Below are positions 6,117-12,362 of a stretch of DNA of 14,467 bases, piece after piece. A model generated the notes under the pieces. The model had not been told where the DNA came from and did not search any database. It saw nothing but the letters and a program-made list of their open reading frames with translations. The position numbers and the translations under genes are program-made. The stretch's first letter is position 1; each line of letters starts with the position of its first letter. Source of the stretch: JBAWAP01 sp049589355 (lineage in GTDB: Bacteria; Chloroflexota; Anaerolineae; VGOG01); NCBI GenBank assembly GCA_049589355.1, contig JBAWAP010000355.1, positions 1-14,467 of the forward strand, read 5' to 3'.

Positions 6117-6863
6117 TTGGCTGACGAATCGATCGCTACCATTGACCGCAACTCATACGAACCGGCCTACGCCCAGTTGGTGCGCATCCTGCTGGGGCAG
6201 ATCGCGGCCGGGGTGTTCCGTCCTGGTGACCGCCTCCCCTCCGAAGCCCAGCTTTGCGAGCGTTACGGCGTCAGCTCCATGACCGTGCGCCGCGTCGTCA
6301 ACATCCTCACCGACCAGGGCGTGGTGATCGCTGAACAGGGACGGGGCACCTTTGTCAAGCCCCTGGAACTGGGCACCGCCACCTTTGATCTGGACAGACT
6401 GCAGCAGCTCTTCCGCGAAGGCCAGTCCGCGGTCAAACTTTTGGAGGCGCGCATCACCTCGGCCACCGAGCGGACGGCCCGCAAGCTAGCCATCGAAGTC
6501 GGGGATCGAACCGTCTTTATCCGGCGGCTGATCTTCCAAGGCGAGGAACCCATGCTGTTGCACCGCGAGCACGTGATCTACGACGCCACCCGCCCCATCA
6601 TCGAGGCCGAGATGGAGGTCACCGCCCTGCGTGGCCTCTTTAGTGGGGGCGGCGGGTCAGATCTGAAGCGAGGCGACCTCACCATTGATGCTACCGTGCT
6701 GACCAAAGAGGAAGCCGCCCTGCTCCACTCGGAGGTTGGAGTCCCTGCCTTTCGCTTGGAGCATATCTTCTATGACTTTGATGACCGGCCTGTCAGTTGG
6801 GGTTGGTTCATTTGCTCTGGCGACCGCCTTCGCTTCACTGCCACCATAGGCGTTCCCGATTAG
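6117..6863 (+). CDS. GntR-family transcriptional regulator, HutC/UTRA subfamily
   Basis: The 248-residue product has a winged helix-turn-helix at about 14-80 (YAQLVRILLGQIAAGVF, RLPSEAQLCERYGVSSMTVR, then the wing EQGRGTFV) and a UTRA ligand-binding domain at about 95-245, ending FRLEHIFYDFDDRPVSWGWF. UTRA regulators release DNA when they bind a small molecule, often the pathway substrate. Start TTG 6117 is chosen because GAGGTG lies 5 nt upstream and the winged helix then starts near the N-terminus; a frame open from 6051 begins before the predicted transcript start. It is divergent from the methyltransferase operon and 14 bp from the second corrinoid gene. Likely local repressor of both units, through the boxes at 6008 and 6081. 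Confidence 0.92.
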   Translation: MADESIATIDRNSYEPAYAQLVRILLGQIAAGVFRPGDRLPSEAQLCERYGVSSMTVRRVVNILTDQGVVIAEQGRGTFVKPLELGTATFDLDRLQQLFREGQSAVKLLEARITSATERTARKLAIEVGDRTVFIRRLIFQGEEPMLLHREHVIYDATRPIIEAEMEVTALRGLFSGGGGSDLKRGDLTIDATVLTKEEAALLHSEVGVPAFRLEHIFYDFDDRPVSWGWFICSGDRLRFTATIGVPD

Positions 6864-6877
6864 GAGACGGGCAACAC

Positions 6878-7537
6878 ATGAGCAACACAGACACAAGTGC
6901 GATACTGATCGCCGCCATCGCCGATCTCCAAGAAGAGACCGCCCTGGCCCTCGTCCGTCAGCGATTAGACGCTGGCGACGACCCGTTACTGATCATCGAA
7001 GATTGTAAGGAAGGGATGCGCCAGGTGGGCGTGCGCTACGAGCGAAACGAATACTTTCTGGCTGGGCTCATCATGGCCGGCGAGATCTTTCGCCAGGTGA
7101 TGGAACTGCTCCAGCCTGTAATAGAGTGCCAGGTTTCGGGTCAGGCCTCGGGACGCATCCTGCTGGGCACGGTCGAAGGCGACATCCACGACCTGGGCAA
7201 GAATATCGTCAACGTGCTTTTGAGCTGTCACAATTTTGTCGTACATGACCTTGGCGTGGATGTGTCGCCCACTGCCTTTGCCAAGCAAGCCGCTCAGGTG
7301 CAGCCCCACCTCGTGGGTCTCTCCGGCCTGCTGACCACCTCCTATGACGCCATGCGCGATACGGTCGCCCTGCTGCGAGACCGGGGGTACCAAGGGCCTA
7401 TCATCATCGGCGGCGGCCAGCTCAGCGAGAAGGTGTGCCAGTACGTGGGTGCTGACCGTTGGACCACCGATGCCGTGACCGGTGTGGAACTGTGCCAACG
7501 ACTGATATCAGGGCAGGTGCGGGAGGGTGAAGATTGA
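6878..7537 (+). CDS. Second corrinoid (B12-binding) methyl-carrier protein
   Basis: The 219-residue product is paralogous to the leftward-operon corrinoid protein: helical cap (about 8-90) and B12 domain (about 92-212) with GTVEGDIHDLGKNI at 97-110 (D102, ligand H104, G107), LSGLLTTSYDAM and IIIGGGQLSEKV. It differs across the cap (for example ECQVSGQASG before the B12 domain), so it may take methyl groups from another substrate enzyme. The start at 6878 has GGAG overlapping the gntR stop, so the two are cotranscribed. Placing a corrinoid acceptor with the regulator, away from the enzymes, is an unusual split; no substrate-specific methyltransferase accompanies it here. Confidence 0.94.
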   Translation: MSNTDTSAILIAAIADLQEETALALVRQRLDAGDDPLLIIEDCKEGMRQVGVRYERNEYFLAGLIMAGEIFRQVMELLQPVIECQVSGQASGRILLGTVEGDIHDLGKNIVNVLLSCHNFVVHDLGVDVSPTAFAKQAAQVQPHLVGLSGLLTTSYDAMRDTVALLRDRGYQGPIIIGGGQLSEKVCQYVGADRWTTDAVTGVELCQRLISGQVREGED

Positions 7538-7665
7538 ACTCTTTAATTGCTCCGGCTCGCTGGGAAGGGAAGGTGCTATGGAAAGCCGCTGCCCACGAGA
7601 TGTCCTTCCCCGAAGTCTTCGGCCGCAGCGACGGAGGAAAGTTCACTGTGACCAGCGCCGAATAG
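7534..7665 (+). CDS. Small translationally coupled ORF, 43 residues, unknown function
   Basis: TTG at 7534 overlaps the TGA of the corrinoid gene (TTGA), with GGGAGG about 7 nt upstream. The frame reads LIAPARWEGKVLWKAAAHEM, then SFPEVFGRSDGGKFTVTSAE and a stop, and a strong terminator follows 21 bp later. The sequence looks protein-like (charged and aromatic residues spread evenly, no low complexity). I do not recognise it. It could be a genuine small partner protein or the surviving C-terminus of a longer deleted gene. Confidence 0.5.
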   Translation: MNSLIAPARWEGKVLWKAAAHEMSFPEVFGRSDGGKFTVTSAE

Positions 7666-7686
7666 GCATAGGAACCTGCACTACTC

Positions 7687-7723
7687 AAGAAGCCACCTGC
7701 GCATCCAGCACGGGTGGCTTCTT
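7687..7723 (+). terminator. Rho-independent terminator of the gntR operon
   Basis: AAGAAGCCACC (7687-7697) and GGTGGCTTCTT (7713-7723) form a perfect 11-bp stem with a 15-nt loop, ending in CTTCTTTAT. The A-rich 5' arm means it could also stop leftward transcription. It ends the methyl-transfer locus; beyond it the content changes to integron-like DNA. Confidence 0.85.
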
Positions 7724-7840
7724 TATCAGACAGGCTCAAACCCGGTATCTATATCCCAACAACTGCAAGTGGTGGCAGCGCATGACGCCGCTGCGAGGGC
7801 CCTGAGACAGGTGGTTGGAGGAACAGGGGGCGCTGAGGGC

Positions 7841-7866
7841 CTCACTTCGACAGGCTCAGTGCAAGG
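7841..7866. repeat. Short interspersed palindromic repeat inside the integrase remnant, copy 2
   Basis: CTCACTTCGACAGGCTCAGT plus 6 nt, in the family CACTTCrACArGCTCAGTG with inverted ends. It interrupts the integrase reading frame between STQN and ALSA, where the gene is otherwise collinear with the family. Same orientation as the copy at 8050. Confidence 0.75.
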
Positions 7867-8049
7867 ATTTTGGGTGGAGGCAGCGACGTTCTGCTCCACG
7901 GCCAGGTGGGTAAGGAGGGTTGCGACCTCGGCGCTGCCCATCTCGTTGGGGTGGCGCTTATTGTGGAAGAGGATGTAGCGCTTGATCCAGTTGACGTAGG
8001 CCTCCTCAGTGCGGAGAGAGCAATGCTTGCGCCGGAGGGCGTCGCGGAC

Positions 8050-8072
8050 ACTTCAACAAGCTCAGTGCATGC
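8050..8072. repeat. Short interspersed palindromic repeat inside the integrase remnant, copy 1
   Basis: ACTTCAACAAGCTCAGTGCA plus TGC, inserted between codons LLDQ and VRDAL of the integrase. Removing exactly these 23 bp restores the frame. In translation it yields the tell-tale CTELVEV. Related units are at 7841 and 12211. Confidence 0.75.
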
Positions 8073-8125
8073 CTGGTCGAGGAGTTTCTTGGGTCGTTGT
8101 TCCATTGGGGTATCTCCTCGCCCAC

Positions 8126-8153
8126 TTGACTTTTGGCGAACTTGAAGTATACT
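8126..8153 (+). promoter_or_regulatory. Promoter facing the cassette-like array (Pc-like)
   Basis: TTGACT (8126-8131), 16-bp spacer, TATACT (8148-8153), directed rightward and starting about 20 bp upstream of the integrase ATG. Integrons drive cassette genes from a Pc promoter in or next to intI. The match is good but unproven, and the first ORF is 500 bp away. Confidence 0.5.
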
Positions 8154-8178
8154 CATCGTCAGGCGTGGAAGCCTCGAG

Positions 8179-8306
8179 GATTTCCGTATAACCCCCGTCT
8201 GGTCATATTATACCCGGATTCCGCATAACATTTCAAATCCAAGGGTTATAAAGCGAGATTTCCGTATAAACTACCCATCGGGGGGACATGGAAAGATTCC
8301 ATATAA
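8179..8306. repeat. Four regularly spaced 12-13 bp repeats
   Basis: GATTTCCGTATAA occurs identically at 8179-8191 and 8257-8269, alternating with GATTCCGCATAA (8217-8228) and GATTCCATATAA (8295-8306). Starts are 38, 40 and 38 bp apart and the spacers are unrelated. They lie just beyond the Pc-like promoter, where attI or regulatory sites are expected. The repeats are too short for CRISPR. They may be binding sites for an unknown protein. Confidence 0.6.
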
Positions 8307-8311
8307 TCAAT

Positions 8312-8470
8312 AGTTATTTGCCACGTCGGCTTTGGGAGGTCTCTCGCCTGGGTAGGCGGTCCCTGGGCGGTGGTCATGGGGCAGACCAGGTGATTGAGCA
8401 GCCAGCGGCCTGACGCAAGCGGTGGTGTGTCTGCTTGAGGCGTGTCATGCTGGCCAGGAGGCAAATAACT
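8312..8470. repeat. Element bounded by a perfect 11-bp inverted repeat
   Basis: AGTTATTTGCC (8312-8322) is inverted as GGCAAATAACT (8460-8470). The 137 bp between is GC-rich and carries shorter internal complementarity (for example CAAGC/GCTTG) but no ORF. It ends 21 bp before the GTTAGGC core-like site, so it may be part of a large recombination-site hairpin or a small inserted element. The remainder of the gene-free stretch 8106-8659 shows nothing else I can name. Confidence 0.5.
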
Positions 8471-8491
8471 GCTCAATGAAACCGACCCCAA

Positions 8492-8498
8492 GTTAGGC
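8492..8498 (+). other. Integron core-site-like heptamer GTTAGGC (attI or first attC junction)
   Basis: GTTAGGC fits the GTTRRRY crossover consensus exactly and is followed by GC, a common form in integrons. It lies between the integrase remnant and the first cassette-like gene. The heptamer alone occurs by chance about once per kilobase, so the support is positional. Confidence 0.4.
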
Positions 8499-8659
8499 GC
8501 TTTTAAACGTATCGTGACTTGCGTGGGGAAGGTGTCTTTTCTTGAAAGGCGTCTTGCGGGCGGCTTATCTCGCGTCCATTGGCACGCTTAATCAGTTCGA
8601 GCGCTGGTATATTGTAAAATACTATCCTGCTCTCAATCAACATCAGTAAAGGCCATCGT

Positions 8660-10342
8660 ATGCCAGTAACCATCCATGCCATCGAAAAAGCCCTGTTCAA
8701 GATTTTCAACAATGATTTTGCGTTTGCGATACCACCCTATCAGCGACCTTATGCGTGGACTACCGACCAAGCGAGTGAATTGCTTACCGATTTGTTGTCC
8801 TTCTTGGGGAATGGCTCGCAACCCATCGAAGAAGTCAATCCCTATTTCTTAGGCAGCATCGTGCTTATCAAAGGGGAAAACTCTCCAGAAGCAGACATCG
8901 TTGACGGTCAACAAAGATTGACGACGCTAACGATTCTTCTGGCAGTTTTGCGAGCATTAGTCCAAACCGAATATGCCACCGAGTTGACGAAATTCATTTA
9001 CGAGAAGGGCGATCTGATTGTAGGAACGTCCAATCGCTACCGCCTCAAATTGCGCGAGCGTGACGAAGTGTTCTTCCGCCAATACATTCAGGACGAAAAA
9101 GGGTTAGACAGCCTTCTGAAACTTGACAGTGCACAACTGACTGACAGCCAAAAGAACATACAGGCAAATGCGAAATATTTTGCTGAGGCCCTTGCGAATC
9201 TTTCCGAATCACAGCGTGTCAGGCTTCTGCAATACTTGATGCGATGCTGTTTCTTGGTTGTAGTCTCGACTCTGGACCTCGATTCGGCCTATCGCATATT
9301 CTCCGTGCTGAATGCACGCGGATTGGACCTTCGACTCACCGACTTGCTCAAGTCAGAAATTATCGGGGCTATCCCCACAGAACATCAAGAAAAGTACACC
9401 AAGATTTGGGAGGATGAGGAGGAGGATTTAGGGCGAGAGACTTTCCAAGAATTATTTGCCCATATCCGAATGATTTATCGCAAGGCCAAATTGCGGGAAA
9501 CTGCCCTCAACGAGTTTCGCAAGCATATTCAGCCACAGAAAGAGCCGCAGAAATTCATTGACGAAGTTCTCAAGCCTTACTCGGACTCTCTTGAAATTAT
9601 CAAGACAGCCACCTATCAAAGCGATAAAGGCGCGGAAGCAGTAAACTCGCTGTTTCGCTGGCTAAACCAAATAGACAACTTCGATTGGGTTCCGTCAGCA
9701 ATTCTTTATCTATCCCAAAACTGCCATGCCCCCGACAAACTGAAACAGTTTTTCACTGACCTTGAAAGATTGGCGGCAGGGCTAATGATTTTGCGGGCAA
9801 ACATCAATGACCGCATTGAACGGTATGGGCGGCTTCTCACGGCCATAGAGGAAAAAGCCAACTTGTATGCCACTGATTCTCCGCTTCAATTAACTCCCGA
9901 TGAAGCCAGCCAAATAATGAAAACTTTGGATGGGGATTTGTACCTTATAAAAAGGATTCGGCAATATGTTCTTCTCCGCCTCGACTCAGCACTCGCGCAG
10001 GGAGAAGCGACTTACGATTATCCAATCATCTCAGTCGAACACGTTCTTCCGCAAAATCCAAGCAAGGGAAGCGTATGGCTCAAGTGGTTTCCAGTGGAAG
10101 AAGAGCGGGCACAGTACACGCATCGCATTGGGAATTTGGCTTTGTTGTCTCGCAAGAAGAATGCCCAGGCGCAGAATTATGATTTCGACAAGAAGAAGGA
10201 AGGTTATTTTGCTACCAGCAAAGGTGTATCTCCTTTCGCCCTCACCACGCAGGTTTTACAGAAAACAGAATGGACTCCAGCCATTATCAATCAACGGCAA
10301 AAGGAACTATTGCAGAAACTAAAAACCCTATGGCGGTTGTAA
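8660..10342 (+). CDS. DUF262/DUF1524 protein, GmrSD-like type IV restriction nuclease
   Basis: The 560-residue product starts with a DUF262 (ParB/Srx-like NTPase) domain: IPPYQRPYAW (24-33) and DIVDGQQRLTTLTIL (79-93). It ends with a DUF1524 HNH-type nuclease domain: VEHVLPQNP (459-467, E460-H461), HRIGNLALLSRKKN (488-501) and Y507/D508. GmrSD-type enzymes cleave DNA with modified, often glucosylated hydroxymethyl, cytosines and protect against phages. The middle is a long helical region. The likely Shine-Dalgarno is a modest AAGG 6 nt before ATG 8660. It stands alone on its strand and is followed by an attC-like site, so it looks like the first cassette of an integron, though 1.7 kb is large for one. 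Substrate specificity cannot be read from sequence. Confidence 0.9.
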   Translation: MPVTIHAIEKALFKIFNNDFAFAIPPYQRPYAWTTDQASELLTDLLSFLGNGSQPIEEVNPYFLGSIVLIKGENSPEADIVDGQQRLTTLTILLAVLRALVQTEYATELTKFIYEKGDLIVGTSNRYRLKLRERDEVFFRQYIQDEKGLDSLLKLDSAQLTDSQKNIQANAKYFAEALANLSESQRVRLLQYLMRCCFLVVVSTLDLDSAYRIFSVLNARGLDLRLTDLLKSEIIGAIPTEHQEKYTKIWEDEEEDLGRETFQELFAHIRMIYRKAKLRETALNEFRKHIQPQKEPQKFIDEVLKPYSDSLEIIKTATYQSDKGAEAVNSLFRWLNQIDNFDWVPSAILYLSQNCHAPDKLKQFFTDLERLAAGLMILRANINDRIERYGRLLTAIEEKANLYATDSPLQLTPDEASQIMKTLDGDLYLIKRIRQYVLLRLDSALAQGEATYDYPIISVEHVLPQNPSKGSVWLKWFPVEEERAQYTHRIGNLALLSRKKNAQAQNYDFDKKKEGYFATSKGVSPFALTTQVLQKTEWTPAIINQRQKELLQKLKTLWRL

Positions 10343-10371
10343 TTCAGGTGTTGCTTCAAGGCAAAGAGCGT

Positions 10372-10496
10372 GCCAACCAGTCGCTGCACCTACCGCTGCT
10401 TCGCAGCGTAGGGTACGCGTGCCGCGCCAGCAAAGTCATGGGTTTGCCCGCGTTCATTGCCAGCCCCGCAGCGGCAGGTGAACTCCATCGTTAGGT
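10372..10496 (+). other. attC-like recombination site after the DUF262 gene
   Basis: It begins with GCCAACCAGTCGCTGCACC, very like the 5' half of many chromosomal attC sites, and ends with the consensus core GTTAGGT (10490-10496). CACCTACCGCTG (10386-10397) pairs with CAGCGGCAGGTG (10470-10481) at 11 of 12 positions, with a hairpin GCTGC-TTC-GCAGC in the loop. Length 125 bp is in the attC range. The outer boxes pair only partly. Confidence 0.7.
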
Positions 10497-10522
10497 ATTG
10501 AAAAAAAGGGGAGAAATCCAAG

Positions 10523-10774
10523 ATGTTGACATCAGAAAAACCTCAATCTGTGACCATCAGTACGGCAGAGGCATTTTATCGGGTGTTTCGTGCATTGTCG
10601 AAAAAAGACCGACTGACCGTCGCACGATATATTCTGGAAGATGAAGATGTTCGACGTAGTTTTGACGAGTTTGAAATCCCGAATGAAACGACTTTGAAAG
10701 CATTTGCCGAAGACAAATCCGCTATGCCTGTATATCACTCCCTCGAAGAATTACGAAAGGATTTGTTATCTTGA
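10523..10774 (+). CDS. Antitoxin of a type II toxin-antitoxin pair
   Basis: The 83-residue acidic protein lies directly upstream of a YafQ/RelE-type toxin and overlaps it. The N-terminal part (VTISTAEAFYRVFRALSKKD) and a helical middle are followed by an acidic tail ending YHSLEELRKDLLS, the usual toxin-wrapping arrangement. I cannot assign it firmly to RelB, DinJ or another antitoxin family. GGGGAG sits about 9 nt before ATG 10523, 27 bp after the attC-like core, as in compact integron cassettes. It should neutralise the toxin and probably represses its own promoter. Confidence 0.8.
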   Translation: MLTSEKPQSVTISTAEAFYRVFRALSKKDRLTVARYILEDEDVRRSFDEFEIPNETTLKAFAEDKSAMPVYHSLEELRKDLLS

Positions 10775-11043
10775 AGTTGACTATTCGGAGAACAACTCAG
10801 TTCAAACGAGACATCAAACGACTTTTACGAGGTGGGAAAGATATTGAGAAGTTACTGGGTATTGTTGGGGAACTTGCAGAAGGACGGAAATTACCTCCTG
10901 AATACCATGATCATCCCCTCAGCGGCAAATATAAGAACAAGCGTGATTGCCATATCGAACCTGATTGGATTCTGATTTACGCCATAGAGGAGGATGAACT
11001 TGTTCTTTATCGTACAGGAAGTCATTCTCAACTTTTCAGATGA
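10771..11043 (+). CDS. YafQ-type (RelE superfamily) mRNA interferase toxin
   Basis: The 90-residue basic protein shows the YafQ active-site pattern: YHDHPLSGKY (H46, H48), RDCHIEPDWILIY (H61, D65, W66) and TGSHSQLF (H85). YafQ-type toxins cut mRNA in the ribosomal A site. Start is TTG 10771, overlapping the antitoxin TGA (TTGA), so translation is coupled and toxin yield is kept below antitoxin. All catalytic positions are present, so it should be active. Toxin-antitoxin cassettes are common in large chromosomal integrons, where they stabilise the array. Confidence 0.9.
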   Translation: MKLTIRRTTQFKRDIKRLLRGGKDIEKLLGIVGELAEGRKLPPEYHDHPLSGKYKNKRDCHIEPDWILIYAIEEDELVLYRTGSHSQLFR

Positions 11044-11055
11044 TATGATGGCTGA

Positions 11056-11076
11056 GCCTAACAAGTCGAGCTCCAC
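11056..11076 (+). other. attC-like left half site after the toxin gene
   Basis: GCCTAACAAGTCGAGCTCCA begins 13 bp after the toxin gene. GCCTAAC is an exact RYYYAAC R'' box and is the reverse complement of the core at 8492. I find no convincing matching right half; the next sequence is a structured repeat at 11081-11250 that may have interrupted or replaced it. Confidence 0.5.
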
Positions 11077-11080
11077 CGTT

Positions 11081-11250
11081 ACTGCGCCAAGAAGCTTGGC
11101 GCTTCTTGAGGGGTGAAAATCCCCTCTGGAACAGGGCCAACCACCCACAAAGGCAACACTGCGGAAACAAGTATTTCTGAAGAGCCCGGTGCGAGAAAAC
11201 GCACCGGGCTTTGTGCGGGGCTGTTGGATAACTGGCAGTCCTACCGCGAT
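11081..11250 (+). repeat. Structured repeat copy 1; possible group II intron remnant (domain V/VI-like end)
   Basis: Contains hairpins GCGCCAAG/CTTGGCGC (11084-11102), GAGGGG/CCCCTC (11108-11126) and an 11-bp perfect stem AGCCCGGTGCG/CGCACCGGGCT (11183-11210), then a stem with a TAA-containing loop (11218-11240) followed by CTACCGCGAT. The region from AACACTGCGG (11155) to CGCGATGGC (11253) recurs at 12153-12322. The order of a catalytic-like stem, then a hairpin with an unpaired A about 8 nt from the end, resembles group II intron domains V and VI. The usual 2-nt bulge of domain V is absent and there is no reverse transcriptase, so this reading is tentative. Confidence 0.4.
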
Positions 11251-11281
11251 GGCACATCCTCTTGGAGAAGGAGGGAAGGCA

Positions 11282-11968
11282 ATGAGTCCAGACCAACTGG
11301 AAGAGGGTTCTTGGGAATTCCATAGGCTAACGCCGGAGAGATGGACTGACTTCGAGGAACTCTTCGGCGAGCACGGTGCTGCTGGTGGTTGTTGGTGCAT
11401 GTGGTGGAGGTTGACAGGAAAGGAATTCGATGCCCAGAAAGGCGAGAGGAATCGAACGGCGATGAAGGCCATCGTGGACGCTGGCCATGTTCCAGGTATC
11501 CTTGCCTACCATGAAGGTCATCCGGTCGGCTGGTGCGCAGTGGCGCCGCGAGAAGAGTTCCCAAGACTGGAACGATCCCGAATCCTGAAGCCCGTGGATG
11601 ACGAGCCTGTTTGGTCTGTGGTGTGCTTTTTCATTGCCAAATCATACCGACGCAGTGGGGTTGCGAGGCGATTGCTGAAGGCTGCCCTGGACTACGTGAG
11701 AGATTGCGGAGGCAGGATTGTGGAGGGGTATCCTGTCGACCCTGAGAAGAGCGGCATACCCGACTTATTTGCCTACCATGGCCTTGCCTCTATGTTCCGA
11801 AGCGCAGGGTTCAAAGAGGTTGGCCGCCGCTCGGAAACGAGGCCGATTATGCGTTATGTGATTGACCCTGATGTGAGAGTCTCCTGCGAGCGTATCGAGC
11901 TTGGGACAAGGTCGCTGTGGTCTCCCCAAGATATAGTTGATGCGCATCCCTTATCTTGTGTTATTTGA
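11282..11968 (+). CDS. GNAT-family N-acetyltransferase
   Basis: The 228-residue protein carries the acetyl-CoA-binding motif SYRRSGVARRLLKAA (121-135, R/QxxGxA type) after a beta strand VWSVVCFFI (110-118). It ends its core with LFAYHGLASMFRSAGFKEVG, the usual last strand-helix of the fold. An N-terminal CWCMWWR (37-43) also recurs in a widespread uncharacterised GNAT subgroup. A 36-residue tail follows the core. Start ATG 11282 has GGAGGGAAGG close upstream; an earlier in-frame ATG at 11189 lies inside the repeat hairpin and is rejected. It is a single cassette-like gene between two copies of the structured repeat. The acyl acceptor is unknown; resistance-type acetylation is possible. Confidence 0.9.
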   Translation: MSPDQLEEGSWEFHRLTPERWTDFEELFGEHGAAGGCWCMWWRLTGKEFDAQKGERNRTAMKAIVDAGHVPGILAYHEGHPVGWCAVAPREEFPRLERSRILKPVDDEPVWSVVCFFIAKSYRRSGVARRLLKAALDYVRDCGGRIVEGYPVDPEKSGIPDLFAYHGLASMFRSAGFKEVGRRSETRPIMRYVIDPDVRVSCERIELGTRSLWSPQDIVDAHPLSCVI

Positions 11969-12120
11969 CGTTTTCAGCCACAAGATGTAGTGGGGAAAAG
12001 CACGGTTGGCTGCGGCGTTCATTATGGGCAAACGCTGAGCCCATTTTCGGCCCTTTTACGGAGCCTGGTGCCCTGTTTGGCCTACTTGGATGTCCCCAGC
12101 GTGATACGCTCACGTCTCCT

Positions 12121-12322
12121 CGGGGTAAAGGCCAAACAACTCCCTGTAGTAAAACACTGCGGAAGCGAATATTCCTGAAGGGCCCGGTGCGCAAAATACC
12201 GCACCGGGCTACTTCGACAGGTACATCCTGAGCAAAGCCTGCCCTGAGCCTTGCCGAAGGGCCAAAGGACCCAGTACAGGTCTGTGGGGGCTGTTGGGTA
12301 ACTGGAGTCCCGCCGCGATGGC
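12121..12322 (+). repeat. Structured repeat copy 2, interrupted by a 70-bp palindromic insertion
   Basis: From AACACTGCGGAAGCGAATAT (12153) to CGCGATGGC (12322) this matches the copy ending at 11253, including the stem GCCCGGTGCG/CGCACCGGGC (12182-12209) and the CTGTTGGGTAACTGGAGTCC hairpin (12291-12310). Between the two hairpins lie 70 bp (12211-12280) absent from copy 1. The preceding 11969-12120 has no ORF or structure I can name beyond GC-rich short palindromes. Confidence 0.6.
12211..12280. repeat. Inserted short palindromic repeats, same family as in the integrase remnant
   Basis: Contains ACTTCGACAGG...CCTGAGC and, next to it, GCCCTGAGCCTTGCCGAAGG (ends GCCCT/AGGGC inverted). Both belong to the CTTCGACArGCTCAG family at 7841 and 8050. 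The insertion boundary is defined by comparison with the uninterrupted repeat copy at 11155-11253. Confidence 0.7.
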
Positions 12323-12362
12323 GGATGCTTGTGAAGAACTCGTATGTTGGAGACAAAGAACG

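Larger units (their letters stand above)
7818..8105 (-). pseudogene. Truncated integron-type tyrosine recombinase (IntI-like), broken by two repeat insertions
   Basis: From the ATG at 8105 (GGAG upstream) the minus strand reads MEQRPKKLLDQ, then 23 bp of inserted repeat, then VRDALRRKHCSLRTEEAYVN, WIKRYILFHNKRHPNEMG, EVATLLTHLAVEQNVAASTQN, a second insert, and ALSAP/LFL. With the inserts removed about 83-90 residues of the N-terminal core-binding (SAM-like) domain of integron/XerC-like integrases are in order. The 23-bp insert shifts the frame. The catalytic domain (R...HxxR...Y) is missing. The gene points away from a cassette-like array on the other strand, which is the normal integron layout. 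Non-functional. Confidence 0.85.

Noticed and set aside
6986..7498. Minus-strand 170-codon frame
   Set aside because: Antisense to the second corrinoid protein, which has an intact DxHxxG motif and ribosome-binding site.
8179..8306. Possible CRISPR array
   Set aside because: Repeats of 12-13 bp are far too short, only four are present, they vary, and no cas genes are near.
11223..11229. GTTGGAT as an attC core site
   Set aside because: It is part of the hairpin conserved in both copies of the structured repeat (GTTGGGT at 12293), so the match to GTTRRRY is better explained by that element.
10891..11472. Minus-strand 193-codon frame across toxin end and acetyltransferase start
   Set aside because: Crosses hairpins and two plus-strand genes; no domain and no ribosome-binding site.
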